Below are positions 18,702 through 27,785 of a stretch of DNA of 64,000 nucleotides, one piece after another. Both the position numbers and the translations under genes were made by a program. The stretch is from Nitrospira defluvii (GTDB lineage Bacteria; Nitrospirota; Nitrospiria; Nitrospirales; Nitrospiraceae): NCBI GenBank assembly GCA_000196815.1, contig FP929003.1:4053501-4117500 (forward strand). Reading direction: 5' to 3'. The notes under the pieces were generated by a model, which saw only the letters and a list, made by a program, of their open reading frames with translations, was not told the origin of the DNA and did not search any database. How positions within the stretch are numbered: position 1 is the stretch's first letter; each line of letters starts with the position of its first letter.

Positions 18702-19226
18702 ATGGTGCTTCGATCTTCGCAACAGACGCACCGCCTGGGCCGCTGCCTGGGCACACTCCTTCAGGGAGGCGAAGTCCTCGCCCTGTTCGGTGAACTGGGG
18801 GCTGGCAAGACCTCCCTGGTCAAAGGCATCGCCGACGGACTGCTCGCCGAACCGACGGAGGTGAGCAGCCCCACGTTTACACTGATCCACGAATACCAAG
18901 GACGCCTTCCACTGGTCCACACCGACCTCTACCGTCTGACCGCCTCCCAACTCGAAGACACAGGACTTAACGACTACGTAGATGGCCACACCGTCACTGT
19001 AATCGAATGGGCTGATCGATGGGGCGACGGTCTTCCGTCGGACCGGCTCGATGTCCACTTGTCACACCGCCCCCCGGCAACCCGCCGCGCCATTCTCACA
19101 GCCAGAGGCCCTGCTGCACGGCGTCTATTGGACGCGCTTCGCTCCCGGCTCTCCGCAAATCGCCCCACTAGAGCGGCTCGGCAAACCCGTGTACAATTGA
19201 GCCGGCCAAGGAGGGCCCCGCATTGA
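18702..19226 (+). CDS. tsaE: tRNA t6A synthesis ATPase TsaE
   Basis: TsaE is the P-loop ATPase that works with TsaB and TsaD to make threonylcarbamoyl-adenosine at position 37 of ANN-decoding tRNAs. Walker A is GELGAGKTSLVKGIA, followed by SSPTFTLIHEY, and the DLYRL and EWADRWG segments complete the family pattern. I place the start at ATG 18702 (174 residues), where family alignment begins; the frame is open to 18600, which would overlap nnrD by 23 bp, and neither ATG has an SD. The Arg/Pro-rich C-terminal tail after about residue 140 is longer than usual. Confidence 0.88.
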   Translation: MVLRSSQQTHRLGRCLGTLLQGGEVLALFGELGAGKTSLVKGIADGLLAEPTEVSSPTFTLIHEYQGRLPLVHTDLYRLTASQLEDTGLNDYVDGHTVTVIEWADRWGDGLPSDRLDVHLSHRPPATRRAILTARGPAARRLLDALRSRLSANRPTRAARQTRVQLSRPRRAPH

Positions 19227-19567
19227 TCCGATTGATATTGGTGGGAACGCTGCTACTACTCGCCCTGTCGTTTTTTTTGCAGAACCAGGAGCAGGAAGTC
19301 ACTCTGCGGTATTTTTTCGGTCTTCGATCCGCCTCAATCCTGATCTATAAACCGATTCTGGCGGCCTTCGGCGTCGGGCTGTTGGTGTCCGGAATTCTGC
19401 TGTTTCCGGCCTGGGTGCGTGGCCGCATCGAACTCCGGCGCAAAACTAAGGCGCTGCAAGAAGCTGAGGTGGATCTGGAACGCCTCCGCCAGGCCCTCGA
19501 CAAAGCCGCGCGCCGCGTGGGGACATCTTCGGACATTCCCGCTGAGGGAGAGCCTTCCGATGGGTGA
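19223..19567 (+). CDS. LapA-domain (DUF1049) small membrane protein
   Basis: The 114-residue protein has two hydrophobic segments (about 2-19 and 42-62). The typical LapA pattern of a short periplasmic loop with QNQEQEVTLRYFFG lies between them, followed by a cytoplasmic coiled coil rich in Glu, Arg and Leu. LapA/YciS proteins in other bacteria help assemble lipopolysaccharide by tethering LapB. The start is TTG, overlapping the tsaE stop as TTGA, with AAGGAGG 8 nt before it. lapB is not in this window. The end overlaps the mutS start by 8 bp. Confidence 0.85.
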   Translation: MIRLILVGTLLLLALSFFLQNQEQEVTLRYFFGLRSASILIYKPILAAFGVGLLVSGILLFPAWVRGRIELRRKTKALQEAEVDLERLRQALDKAARRVGTSSDIPAEGEPSDG

Positions 19568-22208
19568 CGCCGACGGCACCCCATTGATGCGGCAATATCG
19601 CGACATCAAACAGGCCTATCGCGATGCCATCCTCTTTTTCCGTGTGGGCGATTTCTATGAAATGTTCCAGGAAGACGCAGTGGAGGCGTCCAAACTTCTC
19701 TCCATTGCGCTGACCTCACGCGATAAATCCAGCGGGACCCCGATCCCTCTCTGCGGTGTCCCCTATCACGCCGCCACCAATTACATCGCGAAACTCCTCC
19801 GTGCGGGACGAACCGTCGCCCTGTGCGAGCAGGTCGAAGACCCCAAACTGGCCAAAGGTCTGGTACGCAGGGAGGTCGTCCGCCTCTATACCCCCGGCAC
19901 TCTCATCGATAGCGAATTCCTTCCCTCCACGGAATCCAACGTGCTGGCCGCGGTATCTGTGCGCCTTCGCTCCGCAGGGACCGGACGCAAAGACTGTTCC
20001 TACGGCCTTGCCACGCTTGAAGTCTCAACCGGAGACTATTGGCTCAGTGAGTTTCATGGGCCACAAGCAGAGGCCGCGTTGCGGGACGAACTGGCGCGCC
20101 TTGAACCGAGAGAATTGCTGTTTCCAGAGAATCTCTCCCCGGACGAATTACAGTGGACTGCCGATCTGACCGGTCCCCGATGCTGCACGCAACCTGCGAC
20201 CTGGTTCGACCAGGAGCAAGGTCGCATCGCGTTACAGGAACAGTTTCATGTACATTCCCTGGAAGCTTTCGGCTGCCACATCCTCACACTGGGCATCCAG
20301 GCCGGGGCGGCAGTGTTGCGCTACGTTAGAGAGACCCAACCGTCGGCTCCGCTCGACCATATCCGTCCGCCACGGGTGAGACAGGATGATGACGCCATGC
20401 ACCTGGACAGCGTCACCATCCGTAACCTGGAACTCGTCAAGCCTGCCGGTCGTGCAGAGGAATCGTCGAACCAGTCCCCCTATACATTATTGGGCATTCT
20501 GGATCGCACCGTCACCGCCATGGGAAGCCGGTTGCTCCGTGAGTGGCTCCTGCGGCCATTGGTCAACAGTGCGGCAATCGAGGTCCGACTGACAGCAGTT
20601 GACGAACTCAAACGACAGATCGACATACGAGTTCGCCTCCGAACGGCATTGCGAATCGTCCAGGACATTTCCCGTCTCTGTAGCCGCATGTCCCTCGGAG
20701 TTGCCAATCCGCGAGATGTCCTCGCACTGAAGATTTCCGTCTCTTCGCTCCCCGCCATTCAGGCCGAATTGTCCGCACTCGATTCTCCACTCATCGCCGA
20801 CTTGAGGTCGTCATGGGACAACGCTCAGGATCTCTACGAGTTGATCGAAGGAGCCATAGAGCAGGAAGCGCCCGTATCGATTCGCGACGGCAGTATCCTG
20901 AAGAGCGGCTTCCACCCCGAAGTCGATGAGCTTCGCAAGGCAAGCCGGGAGGGCAAAGGCTGGATTGCCGGCCTGGAAGCCAAAGAACGCGAACGGACCG
21001 GCGTTGAGTCGCTTAAAATCAGATATAACCAAGTCTTTGGGTACTATATCGAACTCACAAAGGCCAATCTCGGGAAGGTACCGCCGGACTATATCCGCAA
21101 GCAAACCCTGGTCAATGCCGAGCGCTTCATGACCACCGAGCTGAAAGAACTTGAAGAGCGGGTCACGGGAGCCGACACAAAACTGACCGCCCTGGAGCAA
21201 GCGCTGTTCGAACAACTCCGGACACGACTCGCTACGGAAACAGCCCGCCTTCAGGAGATCAGCCGCCGATTGGCCATCCTTGATGTAGTCGCCGCCCTCG
21301 CGGAAACCGCCGCGCTCAATCGCTACGTGCGACCGACCGTCGACGAAGGTGATGGCCTCCATATCCTTCAGGGCCGACACCCGGTCGTCGAACGCCTTGA
21401 TCTCTCCGGTGGATTTATCCCGAACGATACCCATCTGGATCTGGCTACCAGCCGGCTGCACATTCTGACCGGCCCCAACATGGCTGGGAAGAGCACCTAC
21501 CTCCGACAGGTCGCTCTCATTACCTTGATGGCCCAGATGGGAAGCTTTGTTCCCGCCACGGAAGCGCGCATCGGACTGACGGATCGCATTTTTACCAGAG
21601 TCGGCGCATCCGACAATCTCGCAGGAGGCCAGAGTACCTTCATGGTTGAGATGACGGAATCGGCCCATATCCTCAACTGCGCCACACCTCGTAGCTTGAT
21701 CCTCCTGGATGAAATCGGCCGTGGGACGAGCACCTACGACGGGCTCAGCATTGCCTGGGCCATAGCAGAATACATCCAGGATCCTCAGCGTCTCGGCGCG
21801 CGCACGCTCTTTGCTACGCACTATCATGAAATGACGCAATTGGAGAGTCTACGGGAAGGGATTACGAACTATTGCGTTGCGGTACAGGAACGTGACGGGA
21901 GGGTGCTGTTTCTGCGAAAGATTATTCGCGGCGGCGCCGATCGCAGCTACGGAATCCACGTTGCTCAGCTGGCAGGTCTCCCCGACCAGGTGATACACCG
22001 GGCCAAGGCCGTTCTTGCTCAACTGGAGTCCTCGTCGTCATCCGGACGGCCAGTGCAGGACAACCAACAGTCGCTTCACTTTGATGCCACGCTCCCTCCG
22101 CCGCATCCTATGCTTGAGGAAGTTCGCCAAATGGATCTCTTCTCCATGACCCCCCTTGATGCGCTCAATCGGCTTGCAGAGCTACAACAACGGCTGCTGA
22201 AGGAATAG
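19560..22208 (+). CDS. mutS: DNA mismatch repair protein MutS
   Basis: MutS recognises base mismatches and small loops and recruits MutL. I start it at ATG 19560 with GAGGGAG upstream (882 residues); the open frame runs 47 codons further back inside lapA but without an SD. The mismatch-binding FRVGDFYEMF is present, with the Phe and Glu that contact the mismatch. Then come the connector, lever and clamp regions, and the ATPase domain with Walker A GPNMAGKSTYLRQ, TFMVEMTE, Walker B ILLDEIGRGTST and ATHYHEMTQL. It is a full-length MutS1. Last gene of the pdxJ operon. Confidence 0.97.
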   Translation: MGDADGTPLMRQYRDIKQAYRDAILFFRVGDFYEMFQEDAVEASKLLSIALTSRDKSSGTPIPLCGVPYHAATNYIAKLLRAGRTVALCEQVEDPKLAKGLVRREVVRLYTPGTLIDSEFLPSTESNVLAAVSVRLRSAGTGRKDCSYGLATLEVSTGDYWLSEFHGPQAEAALRDELARLEPRELLFPENLSPDELQWTADLTGPRCCTQPATWFDQEQGRIALQEQFHVHSLEAFGCHILTLGIQAGAAVLRYVRETQPSAPLDHIRPPRVRQDDDAMHLDSVTIRNLELVKPAGRAEESSNQSPYTLLGILDRTVTAMGSRLLREWLLRPLVNSAAIEVRLTAVDELKRQIDIRVRLRTALRIVQDISRLCSRMSLGVANPRDVLALKISVSSLPAIQAELSALDSPLIADLRSSWDNAQDLYELIEGAIEQEAPVSIRDGSILKSGFHPEVDELRKASREGKGWIAGLEAKERERTGVESLKIRYNQVFGYYIELTKANLGKVPPDYIRKQTLVNAERFMTTELKELEERVTGADTKLTALEQALFEQLRTRLATETARLQEISRRLAILDVVAALAETAALNRYVRPTVDEGDGLHILQGRHPVVERLDLSGGFIPNDTHLDLATSRLHILTGPNMAGKSTYLRQVALITLMAQMGSFVPATEARIGLTDRIFTRVGASDNLAGGQSTFMVEMTESAHILNCATPRSLILLDEIGRGTSTYDGLSIAWAIAEYIQDPQRLGARTLFATHYHEMTQLESLREGITNYCVAVQERDGRVLFLRKIIRGGADRSYGIHVAQLAGLPDQVIHRAKAVLAQLESSSSSGRPVQDNQQSLHFDATLPPPHPMLEEVRQMDLFSMTPLDALNRLAELQQRLLKE

Positions 22209-22254
22209 TTCACATCCAGGCCTAAACAGTTCTTCCGTCGATGTCGCAAATAAA

Positions 22255-22284
22255 AAGGCGGCATCCCTTTCGGAATGCCGCCTT
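22255..22284 (-). terminator. Strong intrinsic terminator
   Basis: A perfect 10-bp stem (AAGGCGGCAT / ATGCCGCCTT) has a 10-nt loop. On the minus strand it is followed by TTTT, so it ends the secreted-protein operon at 22314-23561. On the plus strand the T-run is poor, but it may also reduce read-through from mutS. Confidence 0.85.
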
Positions 22285-22313
22285 CTTACTTCAGGCCAAT
22301 GGCCTTCTACTGC

Positions 22314-22988
22314 TCAGTGATGTCCACCACCCTGATTGTACTTGGCAGTCCAGGGAATCAGGTTGGCAAGCGGCTTGCCATTGGGCAACAACACATCATA
22401 TTGCAACGGCAAATTCGCTCCATCTGGAGTCTTCGGGGACGTGTTCAGCAACGTCTTCGCGGCGTGGCAAGGAGCATCCACTTCCGTCTTCCCTTCGCAC
22501 TCCTTCAAACGGAGGGACGAGATGCTCTTTGGCTTGCCCATTTCGCCGGCATTGTCGGCCAACTTCTTGACTGACGAAATCACGCGGCGATTCTGCTCGA
22601 CTTCCTGAGCCACAAACTCTACGAGAGTGGTCGGGGATCCAGGGGGAACTTCCTTCGCTGCAGCCGGTCCGGAATGCGGACGCGCCATGGACTTCAGCTG
22701 TTCCCACACGTTCTTGTCCGCAGGATAGAACTTGAGGTTCTTTCCTGGATGCACTCGCTGCCACCACAGGCCGCTCTCGGCGTTGCCACCGAACACGGCA
22801 ATGTTGAGCCAGACCGCTTCATCGTATGGATCCAGAATGATGACACGCCCCTGCAGCGTGGTGGGCTTGCTCAGATCTCCCCACTCGAATCGCTCCTGGA
22901 ACGCCTCGATGGCCAGCGCAGTGGAGGCAAAACCCACCACCAAAGCCACGGCAGCCATAAAGGTCCACCCCTGCTTTTGAAGCTTCAT
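22314..22988 (-). CDS. Secreted protein of unknown function
   Basis: The product has 224 residues with a clear Sec signal peptide (KLQKQG, a hydrophobic core, then STALA-IEAF at about residues 22-30). The mature part begins with a short beta-rich module containing TLQGRVIILDPYDEAVW and two Trp in GLWWQRV, then a charged helical stretch, two Cys (about 30 residues before the C-terminus they could bridge) and a GGGHH tail that might bind metal. No family is recognised. It is 60 bp after another secreted protein with a similar TLKGRV motif; both share one strong promoter and end at a strong terminator. ATG 22988 is preferred over 22994. Confidence 0.8.
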   Translation of the reverse strand: MKLQKQGWTFMAAVALVVGFASTALAIEAFQERFEWGDLSKPTTLQGRVIILDPYDEAVWLNIAVFGGNAESGLWWQRVHPGKNLKFYPADKNVWEQLKSMARPHSGPAAAKEVPPGSPTTLVEFVAQEVEQNRRVISSVKKLADNAGEMGKPKSISSLRLKECEGKTEVDAPCHAAKTLLNTSPKTPDGANLPLQYDVLLPNGKPLANLIPWTAKYNQGGGHH

Positions 22989-23048
22989 AATCACATCCTC
23001 CTTAAAGAAGACAAAAAAGTCTTAAGAATGTCGCCTCGCGTATAAATT

Positions 23049-23561
23049 CTATTTCAAGACCTTGAATCCAGTAATGGTCCGACCATCAAGAGTCACTTCC
23101 ATCGCTACAAGTTCCTGCGATGCCTTGATGATTTGATCCATCAAACTCTTATCCTTCACAGACAAACGAACGGTGGTTTGCGCGTGGTGCCAGCCGGCGT
23201 AAGGATTGTTCTTGTCCGTACCACCGGTGAAGCCCCAGCCGCAGCAGGTAAACAAAGGATCCGGCGGCTTCACATCCATGGATGTAGAAGACCGACCTCC
23301 CCCTTCACCGGAAGCCGGATCACCGGTGTTCCAGTACTGGATGCCGAAGAGCAATTCGGTATCAGGATTGTCTGCCCATTGCGACCAGACCCTACCCTTC
23401 AAGGTATTGGTGGTCTCACCCTTAAAAAACTTTCCGCTGCCCGTGGTGACTTCGCTCGGTCCGCCCCCGGCTGGAGCATCGGCCGCCAACGTAACACCGG
23501 CGGTTAACAAGCCGACAACGGAGGAGACTGCAAGTGCGGCTAGAATTCCGACCCTATTCAT
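23049..23561 (-). CDS. Secreted protein of unknown function
   Basis: Starting at ATG 23561, with AAGGAGG 9 nt upstream, the product has 170 residues with a signal peptide that cuts near TLAA-DAPAG. The mature protein contains GKFFKGETTNTLKGRVWSQW, an acidic patch, a CCGWGF motif with adjacent cysteines and a Gly/Ser-rich segment, ending in a small alpha/beta region. The open frame extends to 23618 but lacks an SD there. No family was recognised. It is the first gene behind the promoter at 23758-23786 and is likely co-transcribed with the next secreted protein. The TLKGRV motif recurs in that protein, so the two may be distant relatives. Confidence 0.8.
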   Translation of the reverse strand: MNRVGILAALAVSSVVGLLTAGVTLAADAPAGGGPSEVTTGSGKFFKGETTNTLKGRVWSQWADNPDTELLFGIQYWNTGDPASGEGGGRSSTSMDVKPPDPLFTCCGWGFTGGTDKNNPYAGWHHAQTTVRLSVKDKSLMDQIIKASQELVAMEVTLDGRTITGFKVLK

Positions 23562-23934
23562 AACCCTACCCTCCTTGGAAAAATGATGACCAGAGAACCG
23601 TTGAATCACAGTATCCAAAAAAAGAGTTCAGAAAAAAACAAAAATCCAGAGAACGCGCTAGGAGGAGGAAGTGCGACGCACACCCCCTTTCTCTCTGCTT
23701 ACCTTCCCCTGTAATGCAGTCGAAATAAATTCAGACTTATATGATGAAAACGCCGCCATGGTACTTAAATCCACGAAACGTGTCAAGAAAATGTTTTGCC
23801 GAAATCCAACCATCATCGCCACTTGAAATTGCGCCACCTATCAAATAGTTAGCCATTCAATCGCGCTCAAATCGCCGCAATTCATCACTCGACCAGCGCG
23901 TGCACCGACCTATAGACATCCCGCAACTGACCGG
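23562..23934. other. AT-richer intergenic region with long leader
   Basis: This 373-bp gap contains the promoter at 23758-23786. The predicted 5' leader of about 190 nt includes a perfect short palindrome (GTGCGACGCAC) and two T-rich tracts before the SD. The part between the promoter and 23934 shows nothing I can name. Confidence 0.6.
23758..23786 (-). promoter_or_regulatory. Near-consensus sigma70 promoter for two secreted proteins
   Basis: A perfect TTGACA and TACCAT are separated by exactly 17 bp on the minus strand. Transcription would start near 23751, leaving a leader of about 190 nt before the first gene at 23561. Confidence 0.75.
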
Positions 23935-25188
23935 TTATGACGCAAACGACCGCAGACTCTTGGTCGGGATCGGGCCAAGTGCTGTAATTGAAAGACACCG
24001 CTGATCAAGTAACGTTTGCGCCACCCGATACACTTGATCGGTGGTTACACGATCAATTTCCGCGATCATCTGCTCGAGCGACACGTGATTGCCTTGTGTC
24101 AATTCGTCCTTTGCCAGCTTGCTCATGCGACTGTGCGAACTCTCCAGGCTGAGCATCAGACTGCCCTTCATTTGGTTTTTGACCCGGGCCAAATCTTTTG
24201 CATCGATTCCATGCGTCCGGAGTTTCTTCAATTCCCGACAGACAACCTCCACGACACGCTCAACCTCTTTCGGACGCGTACCCGCATACACCGTGGTCAT
24301 TCCGCCATCGGAATAGGTGGACAAGAACGAATAGATCGAGTACACGAGTCCACGCTTTTCCCGCACCTCCTGAAACAGCCGGGAACTCACACTCCCGCCC
24401 AACACCCCGTTGAGCGCATGCGCCGCATATCGGTCTTTATGCCCGGCACTGAGACCCTGAAGGCCCAAACACAGATGGACCTGTTCAAGAGCCTTACGTT
24501 TGACCAGCACCCCACCCTTCACTTCAGGCGGGCGACGGCTTGGCCGGGCGGCCACACCCTTGTGCGAGTCGGAAAAATACCGCGCCAACAACTGCTCCAG
24601 GCGGCGCCAGGTAAAGTTGCCGGCCACGGCGACCACGGTGCGCTCAGGATCGTAGTGCGACCCAACGTAGGACACCAGATCGTTCCGTCCCAGAGCTTGA
24701 ATTCTCGGAGCCTGCCCCAGAATCGGCCTGCCCAGCGGATGGCTGCCGAGCGTGTGCTTCATGTGAAGCTCTTGAACCAGATCCTCCGGATCGTCTTGGA
24801 CCATCCGGATCTCTTCAAGGACCACCTGCTTTTCTTTTTCGACTTCTTTCGACTCAAACCGGGATCGGTAGAACAGATCCGAAAGCAGCTCCAAAGCTGC
24901 CTCCAACTGTTGATCCAGCACCTTCACATAAAAGGTCGTCGTTTCTCGGGTGGTGAACGCATTCATCTCCCCCCCCAGTGCATCGATCTCGCGGGAAATC
25001 TGCGTTGCCGTGCGGCTGCGCGTTCCCTTGAAAAACATATGCTCTAGGAAGTGAGACAGCCCCTCCTCCCCCGGTTGCTCATCGCGCGATCCGACGTTGA
25101 CCCATATGCCGATCGTGACGGACTTCAACGTCGGCAGCAGTTCGGCCACAATACGCAACCGGTTGTCGAGAACGATCTTGCGATACAC
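23935..25188 (-). CDS. M16-family zinc peptidase
   Basis: The protein has 417 residues, the usual size of one-chain bacterial M16B peptidases related to mitochondrial processing peptidase. The inverted zinc motif HFLEH lies near residue 46 in EEGLSHFLEHMFFKGT, and the downstream Glu lies in EVEKEKQVVLEEIRM. The C-terminal half carries the family's GGSVSSRLFQEVREKRGLVYSI. It lacks a signal peptide, so it is probably cytoplasmic. Start is GTG, with AGGA 9 nt before it, only 6 bp after pnp, and it is often found just after pnp in other bacteria. The substrate is unknown. Confidence 0.92.
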   Translation of the reverse strand: MYRKIVLDNRLRIVAELLPTLKSVTIGIWVNVGSRDEQPGEEGLSHFLEHMFFKGTRSRTATQISREIDALGGEMNAFTTRETTTFYVKVLDQQLEAALELLSDLFYRSRFESKEVEKEKQVVLEEIRMVQDDPEDLVQELHMKHTLGSHPLGRPILGQAPRIQALGRNDLVSYVGSHYDPERTVVAVAGNFTWRRLEQLLARYFSDSHKGVAARPSRRPPEVKGGVLVKRKALEQVHLCLGLQGLSAGHKDRYAAHALNGVLGGSVSSRLFQEVREKRGLVYSIYSFLSTYSDGGMTTVYAGTRPKEVERVVEVVCRELKKLRTHGIDAKDLARVKNQMKGSLMLSLESSHSRMSKLAKDELTQGNHVSLEQMIAEIDRVTTDQVYRVAQTLLDQRCLSITALGPIPTKSLRSFAS

Positions 25189-25194
25189 GATCGA

Positions 25195-27312
25195 TTATCC
25201 TGCGGGCGTTGGTTCGGTGGCAGGAGAGCCAGCCGGTGCCGGCATGGCTTCCTTCCGGCTCAGGCGAATCTTCCCCTGCTTATCAATTTCCAGCACCTTT
25301 ACCATTACCTGATCGCCCTCCGATACCTCGTCGGTGACTGCCTTGACGCGATGATGAGCCAGCTGGGAGATGTGCACCAGGCCGTCCGTACCGGGAAGCA
25401 CTTCGACAAATGCGCCGAAGTCCATAATCTTCCGGACCGTTCCAAGATAGATCTTGCCGACCTCGACCTCCTCGGTCAGGCGCTTGATCATATCGATAGC
25501 CTTCTGTGCCGATGCTTCATCAGAAGAGGCAATCGTCACATCGCCGGTGTCTTCGACATTGATCTTCACACCGGTCTCCGCGATGATGCTGCGGATCATC
25601 TTTCCACCCGGGCCGATGACGTCGCGGATCTTGTCTTGCTTGATCTTCATCGGGAATATCCGCGGAGCGAAGGCTGACAGCTTGGTGCGCGGTTCGGTCA
25701 ACGCCTGGGCCATACACCCGAGAATGTGCAACCGACCCGCCTTTGCCTGGGCCAGCGCTTCGCGCATCAATCCGGCGGTGATGCCGCCGATCTTGATATC
25801 CATCTGAAGCGCCGTCACGCCGTTTTTCGTCCCTGTGACCTTAAAGTCCATATCGCCCAGGTGATCCTCTAATCCGAGAATATCGGACAGTACCAACACT
25901 TGGTCGCCTTCCTTGATCAACCCCATCGCAATCCCCGCCACCGGCTCCTTAATCGGAACGCCAGCATCCAAGAGCGCCAGCGTGCCGCCGCACACCGTCG
26001 CCATTGAAGAGGATCCGTTCGACTCCAGGATTTCCGAAACAATCCGCACGGTATAGGGGAACTTATCCTTGCCGGGAATAATCGACTTGAGCGCGCGCTC
26101 GGCAAGGGCGCCATGCCCGACCTCGCGACGGCCGGGCGACCGCAACGGCCGCGCCTCACCGACACTGAAGGGAGGGAAATTGTAATGCAGCATGAAGGTG
26201 CGCATATACTCGCCCTCCAAGGCATCGATGCGTTGCTCATCATCAGTCGTGCCCAGCGTCACCACCGCCAGACTCTGAGTTTCCCCGCGGGTGAAGACTG
26301 CGGAACCGTGCGCACGCGGCAGGACTCCGACTTCGCAGGTAATCGGGCGAATGTCCGCCGGGCCACGCCCGTCGGCACGCACCCGCTTTTCGAGAATCAT
26401 GTTGCGAACTTCGGTGTATTCCAGACCATGAAAAATTATTTTGACATGCCGGTCACGGTTGGGCTCATCCGACTTGAGCTTCGCAACCGTCTCGGCCAGC
26501 ACCTGATCCAGACGTTCCTGTCGTGCGCTCTTATTGGGGATGAGGATGGCTTCGCGAATCGGCCCAGCCACCAGCGCCCGCACCTGCTCGGTCAACGCGG
26601 CGTCAATCGCCTCCTGCACCACAACCCGCTTCACCTTGCCGACCAGCTTGCGCAGTTCTTCGATCTTCGCGACGATTTTCTTGATTTCGCTGTGCGCCAG
26701 CTCGATAGCTTCGAGCATGGTCGCTTCCGGCAATTCATTGGCGCCGGCTTCGACCATCATGACCGCGTCGGCAGTCCCCGCCACGACGAGATGGAGATCG
26801 CTGGTTTCCAGGGTTTCCAGATCGGGGTTCACCACGAACTGCCCGTTCACCCGACCGATCTTTACGCCGGCGATCGGCCCGTTGAAGGGAATCGACGAGA
26901 CCGCTAACGCCGCGGAGGCTGCGATAATGCCGATGACGTCCGACACGCCTGTCTTATCCGCAGACAAGACCGAGGCGATGACTTGCGTCTCGAAGTAGTA
27001 GCCTTCAGGAAAGAGCGGGCGGAGCGGCCGATCAATCAACCGGCTTGTGAGCACTTCCCGCTCCGAAGGCCGACCTTCCCGCTTAAAATAGCCGCCCGGA
27101 ATCTTACCGGCCGCATACGTCTTTTCCTGGTAATCCACGGTCAGCGGAAGAAAATCCACTCCCGGCTTGGCATTTTGTGACGCAACGGCCGTTGCGAGCA
27201 CTACGGTATCACCGTAGGTGGCCCAGATGGCGCCATCCGCCTGCTTCGCGATGCGTCCGGTCTCCAGCGTCAACCGGCGCCCGGCCAGCTCAATGTCTAC
27301 AACATGTTTCAT
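25195..27312 (-). CDS. pnp: Polyribonucleotide nucleotidyltransferase
   Basis: PNPase degrades RNA from the 3' end using phosphate and is part of mRNA turnover. At 705 residues it has all domains: two RNase PH-like modules ([20 protein letters not shown] and [15 protein letters not shown] with [10 protein letters not shown]), the linking helical domain, the KH domain ([18 protein letters not shown]) and a C-terminal S1 domain ([32 protein letters not shown]). GGAGGAG precedes the ATG. It follows rpsO after a gap containing a long hairpin, the arrangement known in many bacteria. Confidence 0.97.
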   Translation of the reverse strand: MKHVVDIELAGRRLTLETGRIAKQADGAIWATYGDTVVLATAVASQNAKPGVDFLPLTVDYQEKTYAAGKIPGGYFKREGRPSEREVLTSRLIDRPLRPLFPEGYYFETQVIASVLSADKTGVSDVIGIIAASAALAVSSIPFNGPIAGVKIGRVNGQFVVNPDLETLETSDLHLVVAGTADAVMMVEAGANELPEATMLEAIELAHSEIKKIVAKIEELRKLVGKVKRVVVQEAIDAALTEQVRALVAGPIREAILIPNKSARQERLDQVLAETVAKLKSDEPNRDRHVKIIFHGLEYTEVRNMILEKRVRADGRGPADIRPITCEVGVLPRAHGSAVFTRGETQSLAVVTLGTTDDEQRIDALEGEYMRTFMLHYNFPPFSVGEARPLRSPGRREVGHGALAERALKSIIPGKDKFPYTVRIVSEILESNGSSSMATVCGGTLALLDAGVPIKEPVAGIAMGLIKEGDQVLVLSDILGLEDHLGDMDFKVTGTKNGVTALQMDIKIGGITAGLMREALAQAKAGRLHILGCMAQALTEPRTKLSAFAPRIFPMKIKQDKIRDVIGPGGKMIRSIIAETGVKINVEDTGDVTIASSDEASAQKAIDMIKRLTEEVEVGKIYLGTVRKIMDFGAFVEVLPGTDGLVHISQLAHHRVKAVTDEVSEGDQVMVKVLEIDKQGKIRLSRKEAMPAPAGSPATEPTPAG

Positions 27313-27463
27313 CTATGGTCTCCTCCGTTTAAATCCCACAGATGCCCACAGAGATAAGCTCAACCGACGACCCGTACATCCAACGACAAGCGCCTGCCCT
27401 CGATTGAATGCCGACCCGTACTGTTGAACTTGTTTCAGTGTTCACCTGCGGGGACAACAAAAT

Positions 27464-27499
27464 GGTTCGGCCGCCACCCGCAACGGTGGCAGCCGAATC
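27464..27499 (-). promoter_or_regulatory. Long hairpin between rpsO and pnp
   Basis: The minus-strand RNA can form a 15-bp stem (one A-C mismatch, one U-G pair) with a 6-nt loop, followed by a broken T-rich tract. It may be a partial terminator after rpsO or the processing site that controls pnp expression. Confidence 0.6.
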
Positions 27500-27509
27500 A
27501 CTCACACGA

Positions 27510-27779
27510 CTACTTACGAATCCCCAGACGCTCCAGAATGGCGCGATACCGGGCTTCTTCAACTTTTCGGAGATAGTCCAACAACCGACGACGACGTCCG
27601 ACCAACGTCAACAGCCCGCGCCGGGAGTGGTGGTCTTTCTTGTGCAGCTTGAAATGTTCCGTCAAATACGTAATCCGGTTTGTCAGGATCGCAATCTGCA
27701 CTTCCGGAGATCCGGTGTCCTTGTCATGTTGCTGGAAACTCTTGACCAACTCCGTTTTCACTTCCTTGACCAGTGCCAT
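27510..27779 (-). CDS. rpsO: 30S ribosomal protein S15
   Basis: S15 binds the central domain of 16S rRNA and forms an intersubunit bridge. The 89-residue length and the sequence are canonical: [35 protein letters not shown] and [17 protein letters not shown] lies 9 nt before the ATG. It is placed between truB and pnp, the conserved order. Confidence 0.98.
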   Translation of the reverse strand: MALVKEVKTELVKSFQQHDKDTGSPEVQIAILTNRITYLTEHFKLHKKDHHSRRGLLTLVGRRRRLLDYLRKVEEARYRAILERLGIRK

Positions 27780-27785
27780 ACGTCT

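Noticed and set aside
20811..21839. Open frame of 342 codons antisense to mutS
   Set aside because: MutS motifs are intact on the other strand and the antisense product shows no recognisable domain.
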